Assembly (NCBI RefSeq): GCF_001883705.2
Contig: NZ_MDEQ02000008.1
Location: 248,001 to 312,000 of the forward strand
Source: Burkholderia catarinensis
GTDB lineage: Bacteria; Pseudomonadota; Gammaproteobacteria; Burkholderiales; Burkholderiaceae
DNA length: 64,000 nucleotides
Direction of reading: 5' to 3'
Below are positions 1 through 8,915 of the stretch, piece after piece (the first letter of the stretch is position 1; each line of letters starts with the position of its first letter). The notes beneath the pieces are model-generated. The model was not told the DNA's origin and did no database searches. It saw nothing but the letters and a program-made list of their open reading frames with translations. The position numbers were made by a program, and so were the translations under genes.

Positions 1-397
1 CGGCCTCGAGCGCTGCGGAGATCGCGCTGGCTTCCGCGCTCAGCGATTGCTGTTCGATCGCCGCGGACGGGTCGTCCTTCGCGCGCTGGGCCGCACTCGC
101 CATCTGCCGCTCCAGCGTCGCGAGCTGCTTCTGCAGCCGCTCGATCAGCGCCTTCAACTGGCTGACCGCCGGGCTTTCCGACGACGCGCCCGATGCACCG
201 AGCGTTTCGCCGGTGCCGCCGCTCGAACCCTTCGTGCCGGTGGTGCCGGTCGTGCCGGTGGTATCCGTTGCACTGTCGCTGGACGACGTCGCGGCGGGCG
301 CGGCCGACGATGTCGCCGCAGCACCCGGCGACGTGTTCGCGGTCAGGCTGCCGTCCGCCAGCGGGGCTCGCGCGGTCGTGGAGAAATCGATCTGCAT
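1..397 (-). CDS. FlxA-like protein, 5' part only (gene runs off the left edge)
   Basis: Reading leftward from an ATG at 397 the frame stays open to base 1, giving about 132 residues of an incomplete protein. The first 65 or so residues are Ala/Ser/Thr/Gly-rich low complexity, including a Thr-Gly-Thr run. A predicted coiled coil follows (SQLKALIERLQKQLATLERQ), then more helix. A disordered head before a Gln/Lys/Leu coiled coil is the arrangement in FlxA-like proteins, which are small flagellum-coregulated proteins of unclear function. A sigma-28-like promoter sits upstream at 470-498, and E. coli flxA is a FliA-dependent gene, so context supports the call. The family assignment rests on composition and promoter rather than a diagnostic motif, so another coiled-coil secreted protein is possible. 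Confidence 0.55.
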   Translation of the reverse strand, partial: MQIDFSTTARAPLADGSLTANTSPGAAATSSAAPAATSSSDSATDTTGTTGTTGTKGSSGGTGETLGASGASSESPAVSQLKALIERLQKQLATLERQMASAAQRAKDDPSAAIEQQSLSAEASAISAALEA

Positions 398-811
398 CGT
401 GTCGGTCCGTGTGTCGGTAAGTGAATCGTGACGGGGCGGGAAATGCGTTCCAGCTCGCCTTCCAACTCGTTTACGGCATTCGTCACACGAAACTTGAGTA
501 TCGGGGCCGGACTGATTTCCCGGAAAATCGCGTGTTTTAGCCGCGAAAGGGACAGATTGACGGCGAGACGACGCTGGTAAAATCGCAACTTCGCCGGCCG
601 CATTCGTGCGTCGACGGCCTCCGGGCTCGATCGCGCAACGCCGCCGGGTTCGACTCCCGCCGTTTCGGGCGCGGCACGCAACGCGCGCCGACGCCGCGGT
701 CGCGGCTTCGCGGGTCGCCTTTTCCGTCCGCCTTCGTGCCCCGCTCGCCGGTTCGAGCGGCGAACGCCGTGCGGCGCACGCTCACTTCATCACACATTCG
801 AGGTACACACG
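398..811. other. intergenic region between divergent genes
   Basis: About 410 bases separate the leftward flxA-like gene from the rightward small membrane protein. Apart from the sigma-28-like promoter I see no gene. The string GGGTTCGACTCCC at 646-658 resembles a tRNA T-arm, but no acceptor stem or anticodon arm accompanies it. Confidence 0.5.
470..498 (-). promoter_or_regulatory. candidate sigma-28 (FliA) promoter of the flxA-like gene
   Basis: On the minus strand CTCAAG is followed after exactly 15 nt by GCCGTAAA. The flagellar sigma-28 pattern is CTAAA-N15-GCCGATAA. The -10 element ends about 70 nt before the ATG at 397. Confidence 0.5.
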
Positions 812-946
812 ATGGCCCGCATCGGCGCCTTCTGCATCACGACGTGGCTTGCCGCCGCGATTCTCTACTTCGGCCAGCACTCCGTCGCGATGATGGCATT
901 GAGCGGTGTCGTCGTCTTCGGCGGGTTCGATCTGCTGCGTCCGTAA
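812..946 (+). CDS. small hydrophobic membrane protein, 44 aa
   Basis: The ATG at 812 follows a GAGG at 800-803 with normal spacing and opens a 44-codon frame ending in TAA. The product is mostly hydrophobic: WLAAAILYFGQ, then MMALSGVVVFGGF, so one long or two short membrane segments, ending in LLRP. I do not recognise a family. The good ribosome binding site and uninterrupted hydrophobic frame argue that it is translated. It stands alone between a flxA-like gene and a convergent GH92 gene, so its neighbours say little about its role. Confidence 0.5.
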   Translation: MARIGAFCITTWLAAAILYFGQHSVAMMALSGVVVFGGFDLLRP

Positions 947-1062
947 GCGCGCATCGCCCGCTCGCCGCATCGCGCGTTGACGCGGCGGCACCCGTGCCGG
1001 ACCGCGACGAACGACGAGTGCGCGTCGAGATCGTGGCTGTCCATCTGCCACACGAAGCTCGG

Positions 1063-3750
1063 TTATCGCGCGCCGGCCTGGCGCATGTGCATCGCGGAAG
1101 GCGAGACGCCGGCCGTCATCTGCGTATAGTCCGCGTTCGGCCCGGACGGCGGCGCCAGGTTGTCGGCGGCCGCCCATTGCGTCGGCGTTGCGGACAGCGC
1201 GTAGCGCATCGTCCCGCCGTTGGCGATCTTGCCCAGCGGCAGCCATGAACCCGCGTAGTCCGCGCCGTTGACCTTCAGCGACCGGATATACGCGAACGAC
1301 GGATGACCCGCCCCGTCCATCGCGACCTGCTTGTCGCTGTCGAGCCGCAGCGTCTTGCCGTTGCCGAGCCGGACGGTGATCCCGCTGAACTGCGGCGTGG
1401 ACAACGCGAGCCCGGCTTCCGACGGAATGACCGGGAACATGCCGAGCGTCGCCCACACGTACCAGCTCGACGTCGCGCCCATGTCGTCGTTGCCCGGCAG
1501 CCCGTCGCGGCCGGTCGTGAACGCCTTCGACATGATGATCGGCAGGATGTACTGCGCACCGCTCGGCTGCCCGGCCCAGTTGTATCCCCACGGCGACTGG
1601 AACGACGGTTCGTTGCCGATGTAGAGGCCATTGGACGATTCGCCGCCGTTCAGGTTGCCGGAGGTCGGCACGGTCGAGTATGGCGTCGTGATCGAGAACA
1701 GCTGATTCAGCCGCGTGACGGCCGCCTGCTTGCCGCCGATCGCATCGATCAGCGCGGTCCAGTCCTGCGCGAAGGTCCAGAAGTAGTTCGGCTCCGTCGA
1801 CTCATGGAACGAACCCGGCACGAGCGTGCCCAGCGTGCCGGGCGCCGCACCAGCCGGGGGCGCGTTGCGCGCGGCGATCACCTTGTTCGTGTCGTCGAAG
1901 ATGTTGCGCCACCATCCCGCCCGCGTGTACAGCGTGCCGATGTCGTCCGGCGTCACGCCGACCGACGGCGCGCTCAGCACGCTGGCGGGCAGCGCCTGCA
2001 GGAACGCGGCCGCCGAGCGGTCGCTCAGCACGCGCTCGATGGTCGCGGACGACGAGTGTCCGTCGTCGCTCTGCGACAGGTAGTGAGCGGTCAGGAAATT
2101 GGCGAGCCCCGCCGCGCTCGTGCGGTCGTTGCAGGCGCTCGACGGATCAAACGCGGACTGCTTCGTCAACCGCGCGGCCGACACCAGATCGAAATCGGTC
2201 GCGCCGAACTTGTAGGCGCCGGCAATCACGTTCAATGCGTTGTCGCCCGCCATCGGCGTCGAGTCGTCACTGCCGTCGACCCAGTGCGGGAATGCGCCGC
2301 ACTGCAGCCCGTCGACGACGAGCGACTGCATCATGTCGCTCGATTCCTTCGGCGCGAGCATCGCCAGCAACTGCGCCTGCGACCGGTACGTATCCCACAG
2401 CGAGAAACCCGTGTAGTGATTGCCTGCACCGCCCTCGGAGCCGTCGGCGCGCCGGAACGCGTAGTCGCCGACCCTGGCCGTCGCGCGCGGCGGGATGGTG
2501 CCGGTCTGGTCGACCGACTTCGGATAGCTGCCGTCCGCGTTCCTGGGCTGGCGCATGCTGCGGAATTCACCGTTCGTGTCGCTGTAGAGCGTCGGCGTGC
2601 CGAACACGCGGTACAGCGCGGTGTAGAACTTCGTGAGGTTCGCCTTCTGCGTCGCGTCCAGCGATGCGGGATTCGCGGCCTGGTCGATCTGGATCGTGTT
2701 GAGCCGGTCGTTCCACAAGCCGGCGGCATTCGTGCGCGCATCGTCGAACGCGAGCTTTTCGCCCTCGGCCTTCAGGTTGGCCCGGGCATTCCGAATGCTG
2801 ACGGAGGAGATCCCGACTTTCACGGTGACGGTCCGGTCCGCATCGGTCAGGTCGAACTGCAGCGTCGCCGCGCCGTTGCTGACGGTGTTCACCGCGGACG
2901 TGCCCGTTTGCTTGCGCAGCGGCTTGTCGAAGGTCGCGTAGAAATACACGGGCGCATTCCACACCGTGCCGTACGGCGTGCAGAACGCCGGGGCCACCGC
3001 CTGCCCGCTCATCGACTTGCCGTCGCTCGCGAGCGCCAGCGCGACGTTGTTCGCGGTGACCTTCGTGCTGCCCGAATCGCTGTTGCCGTTCAGCTTCGCA
3101 TCGATCGAGAAGAAACCCTTGTCCTTGTTCGTGTACGTGAAGCGCGCGAGGCCGGAGCGCGCGGTCGCGCTCAGCTCCGTCACGATGCCGTTCGCGAGGC
3201 GGACCTTGTAGTACCCGGGTTGCGCCGTTTCATCCGCATAGTTGTACCCGATGCCGGTCGGCCGACCGCCCGACGCAACCGCCGTCGCCGCGTCGCTCGG
3301 CAGCATCGCGACCGTGCCCTGCCCCGGACAGCCGACGCCGCTCAGGTGCGTCACGCTGAAGAAGTCGATCGTGCCGCCCGACCCGCCCGACGACAGGTAG
3401 CCACCCGAACCGTTGAAGTTGTAGCGCGGCGTGTTCGGCCCGAAATTCACCATGCCGAACGGCACCATCGCGCCCGGGCTCACGTTGCCCGCATAGCCTG
3501 AATCCGCGTTGACCTGCGTGCCGATGAGCGGATTGACGAACTGCGTCAGCTGCATGTCGCTACGCTTGGGCGGGGCCGGTTGATCGGGCCGGGAAGGTTG
3601 CGATGGCCCCGAAGCCGCCGGCGGCAGCGTCGACGGTGTGTCTCCTGCGTCATTGCTGACCGTCGGAACGCTGTTCACGTCGTCGCCGCCACACGCGGCG
3701 AGTACTGCACAAGCCATCGCAGCGACGATCAAGAGTCGTGGATTTATCAT
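1063..3750 (-). CDS. GH92 family alpha-1,2-mannosidase-like lipoprotein
   Basis: This 895-residue protein starts with a lipoprotein signal peptide (lipobox LAAC at about residues 17-20, followed by Gly-Gly-Asp-Asp), so it should be lipid-anchored to the outer membrane. After a Pro/Ser-rich linker come the GH92 landmarks: VNPLIGT and SPGAMVPFGMVNFGPNTP near the N terminus, HESTEPNYFWTFAQDW and GNEPSFQSPWGYNWAG in the catalytic (alpha/alpha)6 part, and GNDDMGATSSWYVWATLGMF with the catalytic-base aspartates. GH92 enzymes are calcium-dependent exo-mannosidases that invert configuration. They are common in Bacteroidetes and sporadic in Burkholderia. The enzyme probably trims mannose from extracellular glycans. 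No binding or transport genes for a glycan lie beside it. The ribosome binding site before the ATG is weak. Confidence 0.9.
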   Translation of the reverse strand: MINPRLLIVAAMACAVLAACGGDDVNSVPTVSNDAGDTPSTLPPAASGPSQPSRPDQPAPPKRSDMQLTQFVNPLIGTQVNADSGYAGNVSPGAMVPFGMVNFGPNTPRYNFNGSGGYLSSGGSGGTIDFFSVTHLSGVGCPGQGTVAMLPSDAATAVASGGRPTGIGYNYADETAQPGYYKVRLANGIVTELSATARSGLARFTYTNKDKGFFSIDAKLNGNSDSGSTKVTANNVALALASDGKSMSGQAVAPAFCTPYGTVWNAPVYFYATFDKPLRKQTGTSAVNTVSNGAATLQFDLTDADRTVTVKVGISSVSIRNARANLKAEGEKLAFDDARTNAAGLWNDRLNTIQIDQAANPASLDATQKANLTKFYTALYRVFGTPTLYSDTNGEFRSMRQPRNADGSYPKSVDQTGTIPPRATARVGDYAFRRADGSEGGAGNHYTGFSLWDTYRSQAQLLAMLAPKESSDMMQSLVVDGLQCGAFPHWVDGSDDSTPMAGDNALNVIAGAYKFGATDFDLVSAARLTKQSAFDPSSACNDRTSAAGLANFLTAHYLSQSDDGHSSSATIERVLSDRSAAAFLQALPASVLSAPSVGVTPDDIGTLYTRAGWWRNIFDDTNKVIAARNAPPAGAAPGTLGTLVPGSFHESTEPNYFWTFAQDWTALIDAIGGKQAAVTRLNQLFSITTPYSTVPTSGNLNGGESSNGLYIGNEPSFQSPWGYNWAGQPSGAQYILPIIMSKAFTTGRDGLPGNDDMGATSSWYVWATLGMFPVIPSEAGLALSTPQFSGITVRLGNGKTLRLDSDKQVAMDGAGHPSFAYIRSLKVNGADYAGSWLPLGKIANGGTMRYALSATPTQWAAADNLAPPSGPNADYTQMTAGVSPSAMHMRQAGAR

Positions 3751-4085
3751 TTTCGTTTAGCAATGTTAATTAAAACGAATGGTTCGGCGACGATCGCTGC
3801 CGCGACGACCGTTGCCACCCTCCTCCTGCAACCGGGAATGTCACATGCTTCCCACGGGCTTACAGTGCCGCAACGACTGTTTATTCACTACGAGAAGTTT
3901 CCCGAATTTTCAGTTTGTTTCACTAAACAATCGGGAGTTAAGTGGCGCGGAGTACAAATTGCCGGGATTTGTTGCGTTGCAGCGGCGCCGGAGAAGGGCG
4001 TGCATCAACAGGCGCCCGGTCGATCCGGGCGCCACATTCACTCAGGGATACAAACGAATGGCCGGCGTACGCGCCAATGCATGCG
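3751..4085. other. intergenic region upstream of the GH92 gene
   Basis: No gene is visible in these 335 bases. TTGTTT-CACT-AAACAA, a perfect inverted repeat at 3915-3930, lies about 165 bases upstream of the GH92 start inside a larger imperfect stem bounded by CCCGA and TCGGG. It could be an operator. A strong GC hairpin at 4011-4033 follows the end of the beta-propeller gene. Confidence 0.45.
4011..4033 (-). terminator. hairpin downstream of the beta-propeller gene
   Basis: GGCGCCCGG and CCGGGCGCC pair over nine bases around a 5-nt loop, about 53 bases past the stop codon at 4086. The following T-tract is weak, so it may be an attenuating or mRNA-stabilising hairpin instead. Confidence 0.5.
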
Positions 4086-5273
4086 TCAGCGCGGCAACGT
4101 CCTCAACGAAGACGGCCCGCCGGTCAGCGCAATCCGTTTGCCCGTATCGCGCAGCTTGCCGCCTTCCACCGCATACAGCGCAAGCTGCCGTTCGACGTTG
4201 AACTGCACGATCACGTGCCGGCTGTCGGCGGTAAACACGATGCCCTGCGCGGCTTCGCCGCCGGGCACCTCGCTGGTCTTGACGGCCTGCCCGTCGCGGA
4301 TCTCGAACAGCAGCACCTTGCCGAGCTTGCGGCGGCCCGGATTGTCGGGCGTCAGGTTCGAGCCGTCCATCGCCTGCACGGCGATCCACTTCCCGTTCGG
4401 CGAAATCGCGACGCCTTCCGGCAGCGACGGCACCGTCAGGTACTGGACCGTGCGGAACGGCACGCGCGACACGTCGATCAGCGCGACCGAATCGGCGTCG
4501 CCCGCGAGCGTGCCCGTATAGCCCGGCAGCCCCGCAAGCCCGACGTTGCTGACGACGGCCCAGCGGTTGTCGCTCGACACGTCGATCGTGTAAGGCGCGA
4601 CGCCCGTGCTCAGGCGCGTGCCGCTGTCGGTCACCTTGCCGTCGTCGACGTTCAGCACCGCGACGCCCTGCTCGTCGCGCAGCGACACGAGCGCATGCTT
4701 GCCGTCGTGCGTGAAGCTGATCCCCGCGAGCCGCTTCTTGCCGATCTTCAGGTTGCCGTCGAGCGTCACGTGCGTGCCGTCGATGCGCAGGATCGACACG
4801 CTGCCGTCGACGTTCGCGACGAGCGCGAGCCGGCCCGAACGATCGATCGCGATCCCTTGCGGATGCGCGCCGAGCTCGATGCGCGCGATCGCGGGCGGCG
4901 CGGTATCGAGATTCACGACCTGCAGGAACGTGTCGAACACGAGCTGCTTCGCGGCCGTGTCGTAGCGCGTCGGCGCGCCGACGAGCGCGAGCTTTGCGTC
5001 GGGCGTGATCGCGACGGCCTGCGGCGGCCCCTGGATGCCGTTCTCGACATCGACCTGCAGCGCGACCTTCGGCGGAAACGTACTGGCGTCGAGCAGCGTC
5101 AGCGTGTCGGCGGGCGGCGAGGCCGGGAAGGTGTCGCGGCCCTCGACGCGCTGGTACTTGCCGTCGTTGCCGGACACGATCCAGTCGGCGGCGTGCGCGG
5201 CGACAGCCGTCGTGGCGAGGGTCAGCGCGGCGAGCAGGCGCGCGCTGCGCGGGCGGAAAGGATTCGAATGCAT
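4086..5273 (-). CDS. periplasmic YncE-type beta-propeller protein
   Basis: I start this at the ATG at 5273, which has a GGAG about 10 bases upstream. An in-frame upstream ATG would add 39 residues that hide the signal peptide. The 395-residue product begins with basic residues, a hydrophobic core and an AHA-ADW cleavage site, so it is exported. The body repeats motifs of the form P-x-x-V/I-A-I-x-x-D-G/A-K-x-A-L-V (for example PQAVAITPDAKLALVG, PQGIAIDRSGRLALVA, PEGVAISPNGKWIAVQ), as in YVTN/YncE seven-bladed propellers. Such proteins bind partners or ligands and no catalytic residue is evident. The next upstream gene is the M81 peptidase 138 bases away, probably a separate unit. Confidence 0.8.
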   Translation of the reverse strand: MHSNPFRPRSARLLAALTLATTAVAAHAADWIVSGNDGKYQRVEGRDTFPASPPADTLTLLDASTFPPKVALQVDVENGIQGPPQAVAITPDAKLALVGAPTRYDTAAKQLVFDTFLQVVNLDTAPPAIARIELGAHPQGIAIDRSGRLALVANVDGSVSILRIDGTHVTLDGNLKIGKKRLAGISFTHDGKHALVSLRDEQGVAVLNVDDGKVTDSGTRLSTGVAPYTIDVSSDNRWAVVSNVGLAGLPGYTGTLAGDADSVALIDVSRVPFRTVQYLTVPSLPEGVAISPNGKWIAVQAMDGSNLTPDNPGRRKLGKVLLFEIRDGQAVKTSEVPGGEAAQGIVFTADSRHVIVQFNVERQLALYAVEGGKLRDTGKRIALTGGPSSLRTLPR

Positions 5274-5411
5274 GGCGGTCGGTTCTCCGGATCGGTTGCG
5301 GACGCAATGAATGCTTGGCACGACCCTGCTGCTCGACGGGCCGATGCCATCGCATGATGCCCGAAAGCGCGCGAATCCGGCGTCAGGCACCCGTTTCCGT
5401 CCGGCCGTCCG

Positions 5412-6902
5412 TCACGCGCCCCGCTCCCACCGCTTGACGTCATCGAGCGGATACACCGGCCGCGCGAGCCGCTCGTAGCGAAACAGCCCGTAGTCCGAAC
5501 CCGTCACGCCGCGGCTGTCGCATTCGACCAGCGCGGCCGCGATCGGCACGAACACCGGCCGGCAATACATCCGCGACTTCAGCAGCAGGAAGCGCGCGCG
5601 GCGCGGATCGACGCCGACGCTCTCGAACACGCCGAGATCCCACGGCTCCTGCGTGCGTTCGGTGACGACCAGCGTCGCCGTGCCGATGTCGAGCACGGCC
5701 GCGCGGCCCATGTACGCGCGCTGGCCTGTGTACGTCGGCCCCGTGATCACGTATTCGCCGTCGGTGAGCGCGCGCACGACGCCCGTCGCGCGAAACGGCT
5801 CGCGCCGCACGCCGCCGTGCGACGGCATCCGGTTGCCGACCGGCACCGTGACGGTTGCGCCGACGCCCGCGTCGATCAGCGCCGCGACGGCTTCGGGGTC
5901 GCACAACGGCCCGCTGACGATCCCGTCCAGCCCGTGCGCGAGCGCGGCCTCGAGCAAATCCATCGTGTCGCACGGGCCGCCCGACATGCAGTTGTCGCCG
6001 TGATCGAGCATCAGCACCGGGCGGTCCGCGCCGCGCGCGAGCGCCGCGGCCTGCGCGACCGATTCGGCGAGCGGCGCGCTGCGATAAACGAAATCGTCGC
6101 GCGCGTCCCAGATCTGCCGCGCGATACGCTCGGCCACCTCGTCGGCCGCGGCACGGTCGCCGTCGGCGACTACCACGACGCTGATGCACGGCGCGGGAAT
6201 ATCCGCGAGCGAGAAGCCGGGCAATACCGATACCGCGAGCATCCCGTCGGCCTCGGCCGCGCGCGCGGCCTCCACCGCGCGCCGCATCGCGCCTTCGGCG
6301 CTCGCGCTGCGCAGCGTCGACGCCATCAGCGGCGGCTGCCGCCACGCGAGCACCGGCCGGGCGCGGCCGTGAAGCCGGTCGAGCAGCACGCGCGCCGCAT
6401 GCTCGCCCGTCTCAACCATGTCCACGTGCGGATAAGTCTTGAAACTGACGATCACGTCCGCGTGGTCGATCATCTTCTGCGTGACGTTCGCGTGCAGGTC
6501 GAGCGCGACCGCGATCGGCGCATCGGGCAGCGCCGCACGCACGCGCTCGAGCAGGTCGCCTTCGCCGTCCGCGCTCTGCTCGGCGACCATCGCGCCATGC
6601 AGGTCGAGCATCACCGCATCGCAGCCGGGCGCGGCCGCAACGATCGCGTCGCAGATCGCCGCATACGCGTCCGCCGCGACGGGCCCGCTCGGGTTCGCGG
6701 CCGCCGACACGGGCGTCACGATTTCAGCGCCTTCGCGCGCGGCCGCGTCGATGAACGCGGCCATCGCGGTGCGCATCCCGCGATTCGCGCGATACGCGTC
6801 GTCGCCCCAGTCGGGGCCGTTGCGGCCGAACGCGGCGAGCGGCGTCGGCACCGGCGAGAACGTGTTGGTCTCGTGGTTCATCCGGGCAATCAGGATCTTC
6901 AT
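5412..6902 (-). CDS. M81 family (MlrC-like) metallopeptidase
   Basis: This 496-residue protein starts at the ATG at 6902, which overlaps the stop of the upstream M20 gene by 4 bases (ATGA), so the two are translationally coupled. Family signatures are an N-terminal ARMNHETNTFSPVPT, the metal-ligand motifs MLDLHGAM and VALDLHANV, and the C-terminal MlrC domain signature LDHGDNCMSGGPCDTMDLL. MlrC was first described in microcystin breakdown, where it hydrolyses the tetrapeptide product. Most homologues sit in transport and catabolism operons and have unknown amide substrates. As last gene of a LIV-type transporter operon with an M20 amidohydrolase, it probably cleaves an amide or peptide bond of the imported compound in the cytoplasm. 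A 5' fragment of a close paralogue lies at 13996-14118. Confidence 0.88.
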   Translation of the reverse strand: MKILIARMNHETNTFSPVPTPLAAFGRNGPDWGDDAYRANRGMRTAMAAFIDAAAREGAEIVTPVSAAANPSGPVAADAYAAICDAIVAAAPGCDAVMLDLHGAMVAEQSADGEGDLLERVRAALPDAPIAVALDLHANVTQKMIDHADVIVSFKTYPHVDMVETGEHAARVLLDRLHGRARPVLAWRQPPLMASTLRSASAEGAMRRAVEAARAAEADGMLAVSVLPGFSLADIPAPCISVVVVADGDRAAADEVAERIARQIWDARDDFVYRSAPLAESVAQAAALARGADRPVLMLDHGDNCMSGGPCDTMDLLEAALAHGLDGIVSGPLCDPEAVAALIDAGVGATVTVPVGNRMPSHGGVRREPFRATGVVRALTDGEYVITGPTYTGQRAYMGRAAVLDIGTATLVVTERTQEPWDLGVFESVGVDPRRARFLLLKSRMYCRPVFVPIAAALVECDSRGVTGSDYGLFRYERLARPVYPLDDVKRWERGA

Positions 6903-8179
6903 CGCGCGCGGCCCTCCGCGAGCGCGGCCGCACCGAGCATCGCCTGCAGCAACACGTTGCAGCCGGCCTCCAGATGCGCGGGATCGGCATCCTCGATCTC
7001 GTTGTGGCTGATCCCGTCCTTGCACGGCACGAAGATCATCGCGGTCGGCGCAACGCGCGCGAGATACACGGCGTCGTGGCCCGCGCCGCTGATCACGTTC
7101 ATCGACGACAGCCCGAGCGCGCTCGCGCCTGCGCGAACCTGCTCGATCAGCGTCGCGTCGAACGGCTGCGGCGGAAAGTACACGACCTGCTCGACGTCGA
7201 TCCGCATGCCGGCCGATGCGCCGAGGTCGGCGCATGCCGCGCGCAATTCCGCATCCATCGCCGCGAGCGTCGCATCGTCGGCCGCGCGCAGGTCGACGGT
7301 CAGCGTCACGCGGCCCGGAATCACGTTGCGCGAATTCGGGTGTACGTCGACCCAGCCGACCGTGCCGCGTCCGTGCGGCGGATGCGCGCACGCGATGCCG
7401 TTCACCGCGCGCACGAGATCGGCCGCGACCAGCAGCGCGTCGCGTCGCAACTCCATCGGCGTCGGGCCGGCGTGCGCCTCCATCCCGTGTACGGTCACGT
7501 CATACCAGCGCTGCCCGAGCGCGCCCTCGACCACGCCGATCGTCGTGTCGTGCGCTTCCAGCACCGGCCCCTGCTCGATATGCGCTTCGAAATACGCACC
7601 GACCGGATGCGCGTCGCGCGCATCGCCCGCATAGCCGATCGCGGCCAGCGCGTCGTGCACCGACACGCCGTCGCGGTCGCACTGCGCGAGCGCATGGTCG
7701 AGCGTGAACGCGCCGGCGAACACGCCGGAGCCCATCATCACGGGCACGAAGCGCGAGCCTTCCTCGTTGGTCCAGACCGCGACCTCCAGCGGTGCACGCG
7801 TGCGCACGCCCGCATCGTCGAGCGTGCGCAGCACTTCGAGGCCCGCGAGCACGCCGTAGTTGCCGTCGAACTTGCCGCCGGTCGGCTGCGTGTCGATATG
7901 GCTGCCCGTCGTCACGGGCGGCAGGTCGTCACGTTCGCCCGCGCGCCGCGCGAAGATGTTGCCGATCGCGTCGACCCGCACCGTGCAGCCGATTTCCTTC
8001 GCCCAGGCGGTGAACAGGTCGCGTGCTTCGCGATCGAGCTCGGTGAGCGCGAGGCGACACACGCCTCCTTTGTCGGTCGCGCCGATCCGCGCGAGACGCA
8101 TCAGGCTGTCCCACAGCCGCGCGCCGTCGACGCGCAAGCCGGACGCCGCGACGCCCGGTGTCGAATCCTGAACTTGCAT
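6899..8179 (-). CDS. M20 family Zn-dependent amidohydrolase (N-carbamoyl-amino-acid hydrolase/allantoate amidohydrolase type)
   Basis: The 426-residue protein carries the M20 dimetal signatures: GSHIDTQPTGGKFDGNYGVL with the first His and bridging Asp, the catalytic-base motif WTNEEGSRFVPVMMGSGVF, and HIEQGPVLE. This set marks the hydantoinase/carbamoylase branch (AmaB, AllC, beta-ureidopropionase), which hydrolyses N-carbamoyl or ureido groups. I chose the ATG at 8179 because AGGA lies about nine bases upstream; an in-frame TTG at 8197 lacks one. It follows livF by 34 bases and overlaps the M81 gene by 4 bases, so it belongs to the transporter operon and should act on the imported substrate. 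The precise substrate cannot be read from the sequence. Confidence 0.9.
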   Translation of the reverse strand: MQVQDSTPGVAASGLRVDGARLWDSLMRLARIGATDKGGVCRLALTELDREARDLFTAWAKEIGCTVRVDAIGNIFARRAGERDDLPPVTTGSHIDTQPTGGKFDGNYGVLAGLEVLRTLDDAGVRTRAPLEVAVWTNEEGSRFVPVMMGSGVFAGAFTLDHALAQCDRDGVSVHDALAAIGYAGDARDAHPVGAYFEAHIEQGPVLEAHDTTIGVVEGALGQRWYDVTVHGMEAHAGPTPMELRRDALLVAADLVRAVNGIACAHPPHGRGTVGWVDVHPNSRNVIPGRVTLTVDLRAADDATLAAMDAELRAACADLGASAGMRIDVEQVVYFPPQPFDATLIEQVRAGASALGLSSMNVISGAGHDAVYLARVAPTAMIFVPCKDGISHNEIEDADPAHLEAGCNVLLQAMLGAAALAEGRAR

Positions 8180-8213
8180 CGATGGAATTCCTCGCAATGA
8201 AAGGACTCGGCGC

Positions 8214-8915
8214 TTACGCGACGCCGACGCCCAGGTAACGGTCCTTCACCTCGTGATCGGCCGCGAACGCCGCGTTGCTGCCTTCGTAGACGATCACGCC
8301 CTGTTCGATCACGAAGTGGCGGTCGGCGATCTGCGTGCACACTTCGAGGTTCTGTTCGACGAGCAGGATCGCGACGCCGGCCGCCTTGATCTGCTTCAGC
8401 TGCTCGACGATCTCCTCGACGATCACCGGTGCGAGCCCTTCGACCGGCTCGTCGAGCATCAGCAGCCGCGGGTGGTTCATCAGCGCGCGGCCGATCGCGA
8501 GCATCTGCTGCTCGCCGCCCGACAGCTGCGCGCCGCCGTTGCGGCGGCGCTCCTTCAGGCGCGGAAAGATCCGGTAGATGTCGTCGAGCTGCCACGGCGA
8601 ATCGCGGCGCGCACCGAGCCGCAGGTTTTCCTCGACCGACAGCAGCCGGAAAATCCCGCGATGCTCGGGCACGAAGCACAGGCCGCGCGCGGCGATCCGG
8701 TGCGCGGGCTGCCCGGACACCGGCCGGCCCGCGAACGTCACCGTGCCGCCGGTCGGCGCGACGACGCCCGCGATCGTCTTGAGCGTCGTCGACTTGCCCG
8801 CGCCGTTGCGGCCGAGCAGCGTCACCGTCTCGCCTTCATTCACGTTCAGCGAGATGCCCTGCAGGATATGGCTCTTGCCGTAGCAGGCATGGACCTCCTT
8901 CACGTCGAGCATCAT
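8214..8915 (-). CDS. livF: LivF-type branched-chain amino acid/amide ABC transporter ATPase
   Basis: The 233-residue ATPase has Walker A (GRNGAGKST, residues 35-43), the signature LSGGEQQMLAIGRALM and Walker B (LLMLDEPVEGLAP), with the short length and C-terminal EHEVKDRYLGV-type tail typical of LivF. It energises uptake of the hydrophobic amino-acid/amide class of substrates together with LivG, LivM and LivH. Its ATG overlaps the livG stop by 4 bases. It is cytoplasmic at the inner membrane. Neighbouring hydrolases suggest an amide or peptide ligand rather than leucine itself. Confidence 0.93.
   Translation of the reverse strand: MMLDVKEVHACYGKSHILQGISLNVNEGETVTLLGRNGAGKSTTLKTIAGVVAPTGGTVTFAGRPVSGQPAHRIAARGLCFVPEHRGIFRLLSVEENLRLGARRDSPWQLDDIYRIFPRLKERRRNGGAQLSGGEQQMLAIGRALMNHPRLLMLDEPVEGLAPVIVEEIVEQLKQIKAAGVAILLVEQNLEVCTQIADRHFVIEQGVIVYEGSNAAFAADHEVKDRYLGVGVA

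Noticed and set aside
646-658. T-arm-like GGGTTCGACTCCC suggesting a tRNA
   Set aside because: No matching acceptor stem, D-arm or anticodon arm can be built from the flanking bases.
1303-3501. Long open frame (about 730 codons) on the plus strand
   Set aside because: It is antisense to the GH92 gene; Arg/Ala/Val-rich composition is a shadow of GC-rich coding on the other strand.
5817-7634. 605-codon plus-strand frame
   Set aside because: Antisense to the M81 and M20 genes, which have clear catalytic motifs and coupled starts.
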